Shown piece by piece: positions 45,977 through 53,685 of a DNA stretch of 64,000 nucleotides. The DNA is taken from NCBI RefSeq assembly GCF_900177515.1, contig NZ_FXAK01000007.1, forward strand, positions 2,526,501-2,590,500, in the 5' to 3' direction. A model generated the notes under the pieces. That model did no database searches. It was not told the origin of the DNA and worked only from the letters and a program-made list of their open reading frames with translations. Position numbers and translations under genes: made by a program. Every line of letters begins with the position of its first letter. Positions within the stretch are counted from its first letter, which is position 1. The stretch comes from Azospirillum oryzae (GTDB lineage Bacteria > Pseudomonadota > Alphaproteobacteria > Azospirillales > Azospirillaceae).

Positions 45977-46600
45977 CTATTGGTTCACTACATTGTATCG
46001 CTTAAGTTCATCTCGCGTTAGCCAATGAACATTATCCTTATGAGTCTCAACGATTGGCACCATAAGCTCGAGACTTACCGACATCTCAACTAAATACTTA
46101 GCCTGCGCGGCAGCCGATCTCGCAGCCCATTGTTCAACGTGTGGAATAATAGCTCGTGCTGCGTTGGCACCATAATTCCTAATCAACACGGTGATAGTTG
46201 CCAGTAGCTCCGGATCAACTTCTCGGGCTGTCATATGCACTCCGATCCGGCCGTCGACGACACGGAAAACGCCTCCAATAAAAGCATAAGCACAGGCGCT
46301 GGCACAGATAGCTTCTGGAGGAACGCGTGTCGCTAAGCCCGTTCTTCTCAGATAACGACCGACCGCCAAACCGGCGTAAAGCGAACCTCCATCCGACGAC
46401 AGCCATACTTCGTCGACACGCCCCGCTCGCTCCACGGCCCTCTTCAGGCGCTTGTCGTCGTCTGGCACAAATGTGCCAGTGGCGAGCAGGATTTGCTCAT
46501 TGCCGACCACCCGCTGCTTGAACTCCAGAGCGTCCGCGCCTCGATAAGCGCCAACGATCCAGATAAACAGGATAGCCAATATAACTTGTGTTCTACTCAC
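45977..46600 (-). CDS. ClpP-fold membrane-anchored protein
   Basis: 207 residues from a GTG that overlaps the upstream stop by four bases. N-terminal hydrophobic signal or anchor (VILAILFIWIVGAY), then a ClpP/crotonase-like core: SSDGGSLYAGLAVGRYL and ICASACAYAFIGG, where the Ser (about residue 101) matches the nucleophile position of SppA-like peptidases. Probable periplasmic serine-type protein; substrate unknown. Lower GC than the core genome. Confidence 0.65.
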   Translation of the reverse strand: MSRTQVILAILFIWIVGAYRGADALEFKQRVVGNEQILLATGTFVPDDDKRLKRAVERAGRVDEVWLSSDGGSLYAGLAVGRYLRRTGLATRVPPEAICASACAYAFIGGVFRVVDGRIGVHMTAREVDPELLATITVLIRNYGANAARAIIPHVEQWAARSAAAQAKYLVEMSVSLELMVPIVETHKDNVHWLTRDELKRYNVVNQ

Positions 46601-47397
46601 GCCGCCCGCCGCGTCCAACCCACCGCTCCAGGAGCCCGGCAGTATTCGACTTGGTCGGCCTGCTCTTTGCCATCAACGTAGATCACCTCCCGAGCAGTCT
46701 TACATACCGTCTCCATTTGAGGCGGTGGAGGCTCGACCACAGAAGCCGGCTTTGGCGTCTTTTCTACCGGGACGGAAGCGGTCTGCACCCTCGCCGGCTT
46801 GTCTCCGTTCTTGGCGCGCGATGGCTTCGGAGCGGAGTTCTCCTGCTGGCTTTTTGAGGCAGGAGCGGGCATGGTGTCCGGAACCATAGCGAGATAACGC
46901 TCTCGACTAATCTCGACCACACTTCCGTTACTCGGGCACCGCTGCGCCTCCAGCCGATACGGCCTGCCGTTGCCAGGATCGCAGTAGACAACCGGTCCAG
47001 TATAGGGCGCCTCCGTCACGGGCATGGTAACCGTTTGCCCTGTGGGAGTCGGCATTACAGTCGTGGGGACGGTGCGAGTGCCAAGAATTTCGGTCCGGCC
47101 ATAGACCGTCGTTGGATTCTTGGGGCTGGCCCAATAGATCGTCGAACCATTCCCATTCAAGGCCGCCTGCGTGGCCTCCTGTTGCTTGGCTCGATCGACA
47201 TCATCGATGATTTGGCCGACCATGGATCCGGCGATGAAACCGGCGACACCGCCGAACAGGGCGCCACCAGCCGCCCCCATATCGCTATTTCCCCCGATGG
47301 CCGCCCCGACAACCACCCCCAGCACGGTTCCGATAGCGCCACCCGCCTCCTTGGCGTTCTGCGCGTTGCAGCCACCAAGGAGAATGGCGGCACCCAA
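46597..47397 (-). CDS. Glycine-zipper lipoprotein, 5' end probably lost
   Basis: 266 residues as drawn from a TTG; the frame is open further upstream and reads as a lipoprotein signal (VAALGAAILLGGC) that runs into the IS end, so the true start was likely removed by the insertion. A Gly-rich 2TM zipper follows (GAIGTVLGVVVGAAIGG, GGVAGFIAGSMVGQ). The C-terminal half is Pro/Lys-rich with four cysteines. Coupled to the ClpP-fold gene. Envelope role inferred. Confidence 0.6.
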   Translation of the reverse strand: MGAAILLGGCNAQNAKEAGGAIGTVLGVVVGAAIGGNSDMGAAGGALFGGVAGFIAGSMVGQIIDDVDRAKQQEATQAALNGNGSTIYWASPKNPTTVYGRTEILGTRTVPTTVMPTPTGQTVTMPVTEAPYTGPVVYCDPGNGRPYRLEAQRCPSNGSVVEISRERYLAMVPDTMPAPASKSQQENSAPKPSRAKNGDKPARVQTASVPVEKTPKPASVVEPPPPQMETVCKTAREVIYVDGKEQADQVEYCRAPGAVGWTRRAA

Positions 47398-47537
47398 CGC
47401 AGCAACAGATGCCCCCTTATGTGTGCATCGGCCTGCAACACTGGGCCAGTTTCAGGGGTGATCGGCGTCCAATAACCAGCCACCCCTGATCTGGCAGACT
47501 ACCACCCTGGGTTTGGACGACAGGGTGGCGGACAGGG

Positions 47538-49058
47538 ATGTTGACGGTGGAGACGATCGCACGGATACGACGCGAGCACGCGAAGGGGAAAAGCATCCGG
47601 GCCATTGCCCGGTCGCTGAAGGTGTCGCGGGAGACGGTGACGAAATACCTGCGCTCGGGCGAGACGGCGCCGCGCTACGAACGCCAGCACCAGCCGCTTC
47701 CGAAGTTGGCCGGGTTCCAGGAGGAGCTGGAACGGCTGATCACGGAGAACGAGCGGCGGCCGGTGCGTGACCGGCTCGATTATCTGGGGCTCTTCGGACG
47801 GCTGAAGGATGCCGGGTTCCAGGGCGGCTACGACACGGTGCGGCGCTACATCAAGCGCTTCAAGCAGCGCCAGCCGCCGAGTGGGCCGGTGAACGCCTAC
47901 GTTCCGCTCACCTTTGCCCCGGCCGAGGCGTACCAGTTCGACTGGGCGGAAGAGTGGATCATCCTGGACGGCGTGACGACCAAGGTGCAGGTGGCCCATG
48001 CCCGCCTGTGCCACAGCCGCATGCCGTTCGTGGCGGTCTACCCGCGCCAGACCCAGGAGATGGTGTTCGACGCCCACGCCCGTGCCGCGGCCTTCTACGG
48101 CGGCCTGTGCGAGCGCGGCATCTACGACAACATGAAGACGGCGGTGGACGCCGTATTTGTCGGCAAAGAGCGCCGCTTCAACCGCCGCTTCGCCCAGATG
48201 TGCTCGCATTACCTGGTCGAGCCGGTGGCCTGCACCCCGGCTTCGGGCTGGGAAAAGGGCCAGGTCGAGAACCAGGTCGGCACCTTGCGCCAGCGGCTGT
48301 TCACGCCGCGGCTGCGGGCCAAGACGCTGGAAGAGGTGAACGACCGCCTGCACGACGAGGTGATCGTCTGGGCCCAACAGACGCCGCATCCAGAGGATAG
48401 GAGCCGGACGGTGTGGGAGGTGTTCCAGGCGGAGCGGCCGGCGTTGATCACCGTGAGCGATCCTTTCGACGGCTTCCACGAGGCCACGCTCAGCGTCTCG
48501 AAAACCTGCCTGATCCACTTTGACCGCAACCGCTACAGCGTGGCCGCGATCGCCGCCGGCAAGCCGGTGCAGGTCCGCGCCTACGCGACACGGATCGTGG
48601 TGTGGTTCAACGGCGCGATCGTCGCCGAGCACCCACGAGCTTTCGGGCACGGCCACACGCGGTACAATCCGCTGCACTACCTGCCGGTTCTCGTCCGCAA
48701 GCCGGGGGCGCTGCGCAACGGGGCGCCGTTCCGGGACTGGGATTTGCCGCCAGCCCTGGCGACGGTGCGGACCCGCCTGGGCCGCGGCGACGACGCTGAC
48801 CGGCAGTTCGTTGGCGTGCTCGCCGCCATCCTCACCGATGGCCTGGAGGCGGTGGAGGTCGCCTGCCGCGAGGCACTGGCGAGCGGTACGCACAGCCGGG
48901 ACGTGATCCTGAACATCCTCGCCCGGCGCCACGACGTCACACCGGCACCGGCCATGGCGGTGCCGACGGCGTTGACGCTGTCCATCGAGCCGGCCGCCGA
49001 CTGCGGGCGCTACGACCGCCTGCGCGCGGTGCGGGAGGGCTGCCATGGAACGGCATGA
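47538..49058 (+). CDS. istA: IS21-family transposase IstA
   Basis: 506 residues, full length. N-terminal HTH (IRREHAKGKSIRAIARSLKVS), DDE integrase core (YQFDWAEEWIILDG, IYDNMKTAVD, and Glu in the GWEKGQVENQV segment), C-terminal domain. Overlaps istB. Confidence 0.95.
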   Translation: MLTVETIARIRREHAKGKSIRAIARSLKVSRETVTKYLRSGETAPRYERQHQPLPKLAGFQEELERLITENERRPVRDRLDYLGLFGRLKDAGFQGGYDTVRRYIKRFKQRQPPSGPVNAYVPLTFAPAEAYQFDWAEEWIILDGVTTKVQVAHARLCHSRMPFVAVYPRQTQEMVFDAHARAAAFYGGLCERGIYDNMKTAVDAVFVGKERRFNRRFAQMCSHYLVEPVACTPASGWEKGQVENQVGTLRQRLFTPRLRAKTLEEVNDRLHDEVIVWAQQTPHPEDRSRTVWEVFQAERPALITVSDPFDGFHEATLSVSKTCLIHFDRNRYSVAAIAAGKPVQVRAYATRIVVWFNGAIVAEHPRAFGHGHTRYNPLHYLPVLVRKPGALRNGAPFRDWDLPPALATVRTRLGRGDDADRQFVGVLAAILTDGLEAVEVACREALASGTHSRDVILNILARRHDVTPAPAMAVPTALTLSIEPAADCGRYDRLRAVREGCHGTA

Positions 49059-49776
49059 GCTGATGGCGCTGATGGCCGAGCTCAGCTTGGCCGGCATGCG
49101 TGCCGCCTACGACGAGGTGATGAGCGACGGGCTGAAGCGGCAGCGCACCGTCCAGCAGATCCTGGGCGATCTGCTGGCGGCGGAGCGGGCGGAGAAGCAG
49201 GCGCGCTCGATCCGTTACCAGCTCGGCGCCGCCAAGCTGCCCCTGGCCAAGACGCTGGCCGAGTTCGACTTCACCGCCAGTCCCCTCAACGAGGGGCTGG
49301 TGCGCGACCTGCACGATGGCGGCTTTCTGGAAACCCAGCGCAACGCCGTGTTCATCGGGGGAACCGGGACCGGCAAGACGCACATGTGCATCGCCATTAC
49401 GGCCAACTGCGTGCGCCGCGGCGCCCGTGCCCGGTTCTTCAACGTCATCGACCTGGTGAACCGGCTGGAGGCCGAAGCCCGGATCGGGCAGGCGGGCAAG
49501 CTCGCTGACCAGTTGACCCGCGTTGATCTCGTGGTGCTGGACGAACTCGGCTACCTGCCGTTCTCACAGAGTGGCGGCCAACTGCTGTTCCACGCGCTCA
49601 GCCAGTTGTACTCGCGGACCTCGGTGTTGATCACCACCAACTTGAGCTTCGCTGAATGGCCAACGGTGTTCGCTGGCGACGCCAAGATGACCACCGCTTT
49701 GCTCGACCGGCTGACGCATCACTGCGACATCCTGGAAACCGGCAACGAGAGCTGGCGGTTCAAGAACCGCTCCTGA
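49045..49776 (+). CDS. istB: IS21-family helper ATPase IstB
   Basis: 243 residues. AAA+ ATPase related to DnaC: Walker A FIGGTGTGKTHMCIA, Walker B LVVLDELGYLPFS, and TSVLITTNLSFAEWPTVF. Works with IstA in target choice. Confidence 0.95.
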   Translation: MERHELMALMAELSLAGMRAAYDEVMSDGLKRQRTVQQILGDLLAAERAEKQARSIRYQLGAAKLPLAKTLAEFDFTASPLNEGLVRDLHDGGFLETQRNAVFIGGTGTGKTHMCIAITANCVRRGARARFFNVIDLVNRLEAEARIGQAGKLADQLTRVDLVVLDELGYLPFSQSGGQLLFHALSQLYSRTSVLITTNLSFAEWPTVFAGDAKMTTALLDRLTHHCDILETGNESWRFKNRS

Positions 49777-49972
49777 TCCAAAGCCCTCCCCCCGTCCGTT
49801 GCCCAGGGGGGCCCACAGGCCCCTCCCACACGCGCCGCTGCGTCAGCCATGAGGGCACTCCGCGGCGCGCGCGGGACCCTCCCGTGGACTCCCTGGACAA
49901 CAGGTTCTGCAACCGCAAGCGTGGCTGGAAATTGCAAGCCGATGCCGGCTGGAAATTGGAAGCCGGTTGACA

Positions 49973-50077
49973 CCCGGCGCAAGCCTGCATGACGATACCG
50001 ACGCGCTCCGACGGGGCGCTGGCGTCGATCACGGCTTCCTCGACGGGGGCGATGCGGATCGGGATGAGGAAGCTCAT
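49973..50077 (-). pseudogene. Small phage-like gene cut by the IS
   Basis: Starts MSFLIPIRIAPVEEAVIDAS at 50077, overlapping the previous stop (ATGA), and after about 35 codons enters the IS end, where the frame continues only as IS sequence. Remainder missing. Confidence 0.6.
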
Positions 50078-50271
50078 GCCGAGGCTCCCCCCTCCAGCCG
50101 GTCGGCCAGCGTGGTCAGCCGGCCGGCGATGGCGCGGATCTCCGCGGGGGCGGGATGCTGGGGCAGCGCCTCCAGATCAGCGACCACGCCGCCGATGGTC
50201 TGAACGGGCGTCAGCGGCCGGGCGATGCGCAGCCGGCGGCGAACGGGGAGGCGGAGGACGGACGCGGTCAT
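50074..50271 (-). CDS. Small island protein
   Basis: 65 residues. Basic N-terminus (VLRLPVRRRLRIARPL) then a helical region (IRAIAGRLTTLADRLEGG). ATGA overlap with both neighbours. No family recognised; compact packing is phage-like. Confidence 0.6.
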   Translation of the reverse strand: MTASVLRLPVRRRLRIARPLTPVQTIGGVVADLEALPQHPAPAEIRAIAGRLTTLADRLEGGASA

Positions 50272-50462
50272 AGCGGCGCCACCCAGCCAGCCAGTTCTGC
50301 CAGCGTGCGCGCGGTAGCGGCAGAAAGGCCATAGTATCGGATCAGTCGCGAAGTCGGGAAGATTGCGGATGAGGATGGTTCCGGATTAAGATGGGCCGTC
50401 AGCTCACCCATGTTTCCGGTTCCAACCGCTCCGCGTACTGCCAACGCGGGGCGGTTTTTCAT
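50268..50462 (-). CDS. Small island protein
   Basis: 64 residues from MKNRPALAV. The C-terminal half (SRLIRYYGLSAATARTLAEL) looks like a helix-turn-helix. Coupled on both sides. Function unknown. Confidence 0.6.
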   Translation of the reverse strand: MKNRPALAVRGAVGTGNMGELTAHLNPEPSSSAIFPTSRLIRYYGLSAATARTLAELAGWVAPL

Positions 50463-50746
50463 CACGCGGCCTCCCTCGACTCGGACGACGAGCGTCGCGG
50501 CTTCGAGAGGCAAGACACCGCCCATTCCCGAAGAGGGCCGGCCTGGTACTTGGCGAAGCGTCCAAAGTGCTGGACCGGCGGCCCGTCGGAGCGGCGAGTG
50601 AACCAAGTCGCCAGGGTGGCCGGCGACGTCTTCAGCCCAAGTGCCGTGAGCAAATCAGCCGCTTCCCTGCGGCTCAGCCATTTGCTGTCAGGAACCCGAA
50701 GGAGGCCGTTGTGAGAGCCTTCGGCGAACGAACTGAAGTTGTCCAT
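50462..50746 (-). CDS. HTH protein, excisionase-like
   Basis: 94 residues from MDNFSSFAEG. WLSRREAADLLTALGLK and PPVQHFGRFAKYQAGPLREWA resemble the winged MerR-type fold of AlpA/Xis proteins: an HTH, then a wing with a residue pattern for target reading. Possibly the directionality factor or a regulator of the island. Begins one base after the previous stop. Confidence 0.6.
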   Translation of the reverse strand: MDNFSSFAEGSHNGLLRVPDSKWLSRREAADLLTALGLKTSPATLATWFTRRSDGPPVQHFGRFAKYQAGPLREWAVSCLSKPRRSSSESREAA

Positions 50747-50747
50747 T

Positions 50748-50981
50748 TCAGGCCGCCCTCCCAAAAGAAGGCGTTCTGGCAGGCGATGAGTTCAGAATTG
50801 ACGCAACCCACCGATCCAAACTCTCTGGGGTGTAAAGCGCGAAACGACCATCCGACACATAGTCGGGGCCCCGCCCCTCGCAAGCCAATCGCGCCAAAGT
50901 CTGCGGAGCGCGACGGACTCCATGTCGGTCCAGCAAGTATTCACTTGCCTTCTTTCGATTGAGACGTGGAGGGTTCGACAT
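50748..50981 (-). CDS. HTH protein, AlpA/excisionase-like
   Basis: 77 residues: LNRKKASEYLLDRHGVRRAP and GPDYVSDGRFALYTPESLDRWV, the same HTH-wing layout as the next gene, so the two may be diverged copies. Just downstream of the 486-aa gene (97 bp gap, AT-rich). Confidence 0.6.
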   Translation of the reverse strand: MSNPPRLNRKKASEYLLDRHGVRRAPQTLARLACEGRGPDYVSDGRFALYTPESLDRWVASILNSSPARTPSFGRAA

Positions 50982-51078
50982 TGATTATCTTTCCTCTTAC
51001 GTTCCAGATCGGCAATCGCCGGAAACAAGAGGAAGATATCACCCCAAAAATCCTTGGTCTCTTCAGTTTAATCCCGTT

Positions 51079-52539
51079 TTATTGCGCGCGATTTGGAGCG
51101 CTGAATTTTTCTGAATAACGCAGAGCGAGTCTCTTCGCCGCGCTTTTCAAAGTGCCTGAACCTATGTCTTCGCCCCTCAGTTTGGCGCGTTCCGCCACCT
51201 CTTCAGCGGCGGGGTGTGGCTGAAGGCTTGGCTTTTCCAGCATCAACCTGTGCATCTCCTCAAGGTATGGCTCGTCGGCTCTTTGCCGGCCGCTTCCCTT
51301 CGTGCGTCCCCTTCGGGGTTTCGAATGCTCCGTTTCCTGCTGCGTGGCGAGCAACTGCTCCGCTGGGTGCTTCGTCCCACCAGCTGGCAACGGAGAGGCC
51401 TCCTCCGTCGGAGCGGACGGCGCGGGCCAAAGTTCGTCCAAAGTTGGCGCCTGCCCTCGCGGGCTATACCACGCTGCCAGTGCTTCCCTGGTCACCAGAA
51501 GGCCAAGGACGAACTCCTTTCTGTCGTCGCCCTTCAGATCCTGCATCATGATCTCTATGGCTTCGGGAGATACCGGCATCAACGCGCCCCGAACACGCGG
51601 GTCCCGGCGGTGAGCGCGAGTCATCACCGCAAGCCGGCCGGCGCGAATGGCGGGGATGGCGTCTGCAAGGAATGCCTCCTCGCGTCGGTCTTCCAGGTCG
51701 CGGACTACCTCCCTTATGGTGTTGGCCTTCCTATCGCGGAAATCGGGCTGGGGGGCGCCATCGTCGACGAACGTCAGATCGGGGAACAGATTCTGCGGCG
51801 GCAACCAAACTGGGCGGGGCCAGCCCAACGCCACGCCGTGGGCATCGTACCACACCGCAAGGTCTTCGCACCGGATGCGAAGTGGGTCGAGATAGTAGGT
51901 GTGAGCCCATTCTGGAAGGTCTCGAAAGTTTAAGCGTGCAAGATTCGCCGGGAGCTTCGGTAGATCGCCGCCGTGTGCGCTTGCATACATCGCAATACCG
52001 GACGCCACCTGATCAGGGGTGTAGGGAACAAGCACAAACTCGGCGGTTTCCTCTTCGTCTGGCTGCGTTGGGTCTTCACCGTCGGACTGCGCATACCAAA
52101 TGAATCGCTGCTGCTCCTCCGATCCTGCGGGAAGGTCAGTTGGCGACACCGGATCACCTTCGGTAGGCACGACAACCCACCCCAAGATCCGACGCTCCCC
52201 GCATATGCTCGAGTCATAGATCGCTCCAGAAACGCCCTCCACTCTCGCGGCGATCTGCATGAAGGGTGGAGGCTCCGCGCGCTTTCGCGTGCGAGTGCAT
52301 GTCCCCTCCACGGGATTGCCTGAGAAGGATTCGGTATCGCCATTGGGAAGACGCCCGCCTTTTGGCGGATGCGCCATAACTGTGAATGACCGCTCCCTCT
52401 TCATGAACTCGTAGCGCATGAGGGCCCGGTACAGCGCGGTCTCGATCTCCATCAAGCCGGGAGCACCAGGGCAACGGCTCCAATGCTCGGCAACCTCGAC
52501 AAGGGACGGAATTCCAGGGATCCGGAAACGGTTGGGCAA
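51079..52539 (-). CDS. Unrecognised 486-aa island protein
   Basis: 486 residues, hydrophilic, no membrane segments, no motif I know. An N-terminal part with MEIETALYRALMRYEFMKRER, a central alpha/beta part (WVVVPTEGDPVSP, FVLVPYTPDQVASG, DLAVWYDAHGVALGWP), a Pro/Ser-rich linker near 390-425 with the basic KPRRGRTKGSGRQR, and a C-terminal helical domain (AAEEVAERAKLRGEDIGSGTLKSAAKRLALRY) that could be a small HTH. First gene of the minus-strand operon. Replication-initiator, regulator or defence roles are all possible; none is shown. Confidence 0.6.
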   Translation of the reverse strand: MPNRFRIPGIPSLVEVAEHWSRCPGAPGLMEIETALYRALMRYEFMKRERSFTVMAHPPKGGRLPNGDTESFSGNPVEGTCTRTRKRAEPPPFMQIAARVEGVSGAIYDSSICGERRILGWVVVPTEGDPVSPTDLPAGSEEQQRFIWYAQSDGEDPTQPDEEETAEFVLVPYTPDQVASGIAMYASAHGGDLPKLPANLARLNFRDLPEWAHTYYLDPLRIRCEDLAVWYDAHGVALGWPRPVWLPPQNLFPDLTFVDDGAPQPDFRDRKANTIREVVRDLEDRREEAFLADAIPAIRAGRLAVMTRAHRRDPRVRGALMPVSPEAIEIMMQDLKGDDRKEFVLGLLVTREALAAWYSPRGQAPTLDELWPAPSAPTEEASPLPAGGTKHPAEQLLATQQETEHSKPRRGRTKGSGRQRADEPYLEEMHRLMLEKPSLQPHPAAEEVAERAKLRGEDIGSGTLKSAAKRLALRYSEKFSAPNRAQ

Positions 52540-52571
52540 GTCAACGCCTCCGCATGGCGTGCCGCATGGTC

Positions 52572-52634
52572 GATAGGAGCGGAAACCCGGTGCGGTACCG
52601 GGCTTGTCGGATGGCCGTCCTATCCGCTCCTATC
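52572..52634. promoter_or_regulatory. Long inverted repeat before the 486-aa gene
   Basis: GATAGGAGCGGA (52572-52583) and TCCGCTCCTATC (52623-52634) are perfect inverted copies 39 bases apart, enclosing a smaller CCCGG/CCGGG hairpin. It lies 33 bases before the start of the 486-aa gene: operator or leader structure. Confidence 0.55.
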
Positions 52635-52716
52635 TGAAGTAGTGAGCGGCATCGGAGACTGCCAATCACGCGGCAGCGTCCTCACGGACGCACCAAGTTC
52701 GCCGAAACCGATCCGC

Positions 52717-52736
52717 GTGATTGCTATGTGATTGCT
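52717..52736 (+). repeat. Paired GTGATTGCT repeats, right end
   Basis: GTGATTGCT at 52717 and 52728, 11 bp apart, 62 bp inside the attachment site. Twin of the pair at 44694. Confidence 0.6.
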
Positions 52737-52797
52737 GGCAGATTTACCGCTGAACACCTACCAGCAGCTATTCCGGGTTTTCTCCAACATTTTCAAT

Positions 52798-52850
52798 GTG
52801 GTGCGGGCGGCGGGACTCGAACCCGCATACCTTAGGGTGAGGGATTTTAA
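52798..52850. repeat. Attachment site within tRNA-Leu(UAA)
   Basis: 53-bp direct repeat of 44511-44563, lying over the 3' half of the intact tRNA gene. Confidence 0.9.
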
Positions 52851-52883
52851 GTCCCTTGCGTCTACCGGTTTCGCCACGCCCGC
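52799..52883 (-). tRNA. tRNA-Leu (UAA)
   Basis: 85 nt; acceptor GCGGGCG/CGCCCGC, anticodon loop CTTAAAA giving TAA, long variable arm, T loop GGTTCGAGTCC, CCA encoded. Intact and serving as the island's integration target. Confidence 0.97.
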
Positions 52884-52976
52884 GCCCCGGACTCTGCCAC
52901 CGCAATCCAGCCCGTGCGACCGGATCCGTACGGCAAAGCTCACGTCCACGGAGCGGTCCTGCGCTGCCCGCGCAGA

Positions 52977-52996
52977 TTGCATACTTTCATATGCAA
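52977..52996. promoter_or_regulatory. TTGCATA-N6-TATGCAA palindrome
   Basis: Perfect 7-bp inverted repeat between the tRNA-Leu gene and the small membrane gene. Could be an operator, or back-to-back -35 TTGCAT boxes. Confidence 0.4.
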
Positions 52997-53138
52997 CGCA
53001 CCGTTCCGTGGTCATGACTTAGACAATCGCGGGGCTGCGGGTCAAGAGGCCTTCGCAATACCGCAGGCATTCCCATATCGAAGGATGCGCAACTGGGAGA
53101 CAGGCCCGGGACAGGGCCGGCATAGGGAGGGAGGCGGC

Positions 53139-53312
53139 GTGAACGAGACGCAATGGATGTCGCTGGTGGCGCTGCTGATGGTCGCGGTCCTGGTGGTGCC
53201 GGCCGCTCTTCGCCGGAACCGCGGAGTCGTGCTGCGCAATGCCGCGCTCTGGCTGGCGCTGATCGTCGCCCTGGTCTGGGCTTACGACCATTTCGGGCCG
53301 TTCGGCAACTGA
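53139..53312 (+). CDS. Small two-helix membrane protein
   Basis: 57 residues, GTG start behind a strong GGGAGGGAGG site. Two hydrophobic helices (LVALLMVAVLVVPAAL, AALWLALIVALVWAY) with a basic turn. Family not recognised. Confidence 0.65.
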   Translation: MNETQWMSLVALLMVAVLVVPAALRRNRGVVLRNAALWLALIVALVWAYDHFGPFGN

Positions 53313-53334
53313 CGCCGGGCGTTCGGCAGCGGGT

Positions 53335-53580
53335 TTAAGGACGGGTGTCCTCGTTCATCGTCATGATGCCGATTCCCATCGACACGCTGCCGAAGGTCAG
53401 CATCAGGCCGGCATAGAGCATCACCGTGGCGGTGATGCCGTAGTCGCTGTTGCCGATCAGCGTCGCCAGCTTGGCGACGTCGAACCACAAGAGCCCGGAT
53501 GCCAGAACCACGGCGCCGACGATGCCGGCGAACAGATGGCGGAGAAGAAACAGCAGCGCTGCTTTCTCGAAGCTCTTCAT
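53335..53580 (-). CDS. Small two-helix membrane protein
   Basis: 81 residues. Two membrane segments (FAGIVGAVVLASGLLWF; ATVMLYAGLMLTFGSVSMGIGIM). Convergent with the previous gene. Function unknown. Confidence 0.65.
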   Translation of the reverse strand: MKSFEKAALLFLLRHLFAGIVGAVVLASGLLWFDVAKLATLIGNSDYGITATVMLYAGLMLTFGSVSMGIGIMTMNEDTRP

Positions 53581-53685
53581 GGCGGGACTCCCGCGGCAAA
53601 GCTGATTTGGATGACAGCCAGTTAATGTAGGACCGAATCGGTCCGCGACAATCGACCCGCCGACATACCGGCGGTCATAGCCCGA

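Larger units (their letters stand above)
47420..49972 (+). mobile_element. IS21-family insertion sequence
   Basis: istA and istB with end regions carrying repeated motifs: on the right CTGGAAATTGCAAGCCG-like units twice and a terminal TTGACA; on the left related CCAATAACCAGCC and TGCAACACTGGGCC units in inverse orientation. The right end is near 49972; the left end is uncertain (47420 to 47459). No flanking target duplication seen. Confidence 0.75.
44511..52850. mobile_element. Genomic island integrated at tRNA-Leu(UAA)
   Basis: Bounded by 53-bp direct repeats (44511-44563 and 52798-52850; 52 of 53 identical) that match the 3' half of tRNA-Leu(UAA) up to the anticodon loop. Contains a tyrosine integrase pseudogene beside the truncated repeat, paired repeats at both inner ends, an IS21-type element and unrecognised cargo. 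Parts are clearly less GC-rich than the flanks (45.97-47.4 kb). Size 8.3 kb; probably decayed and non-mobile. Confidence 0.88.

Noticed and set aside
47420..49972. Target-site duplication around the IS21 element
   Set aside because: Bases outside the likely ends do not match at any of the end positions I tried.
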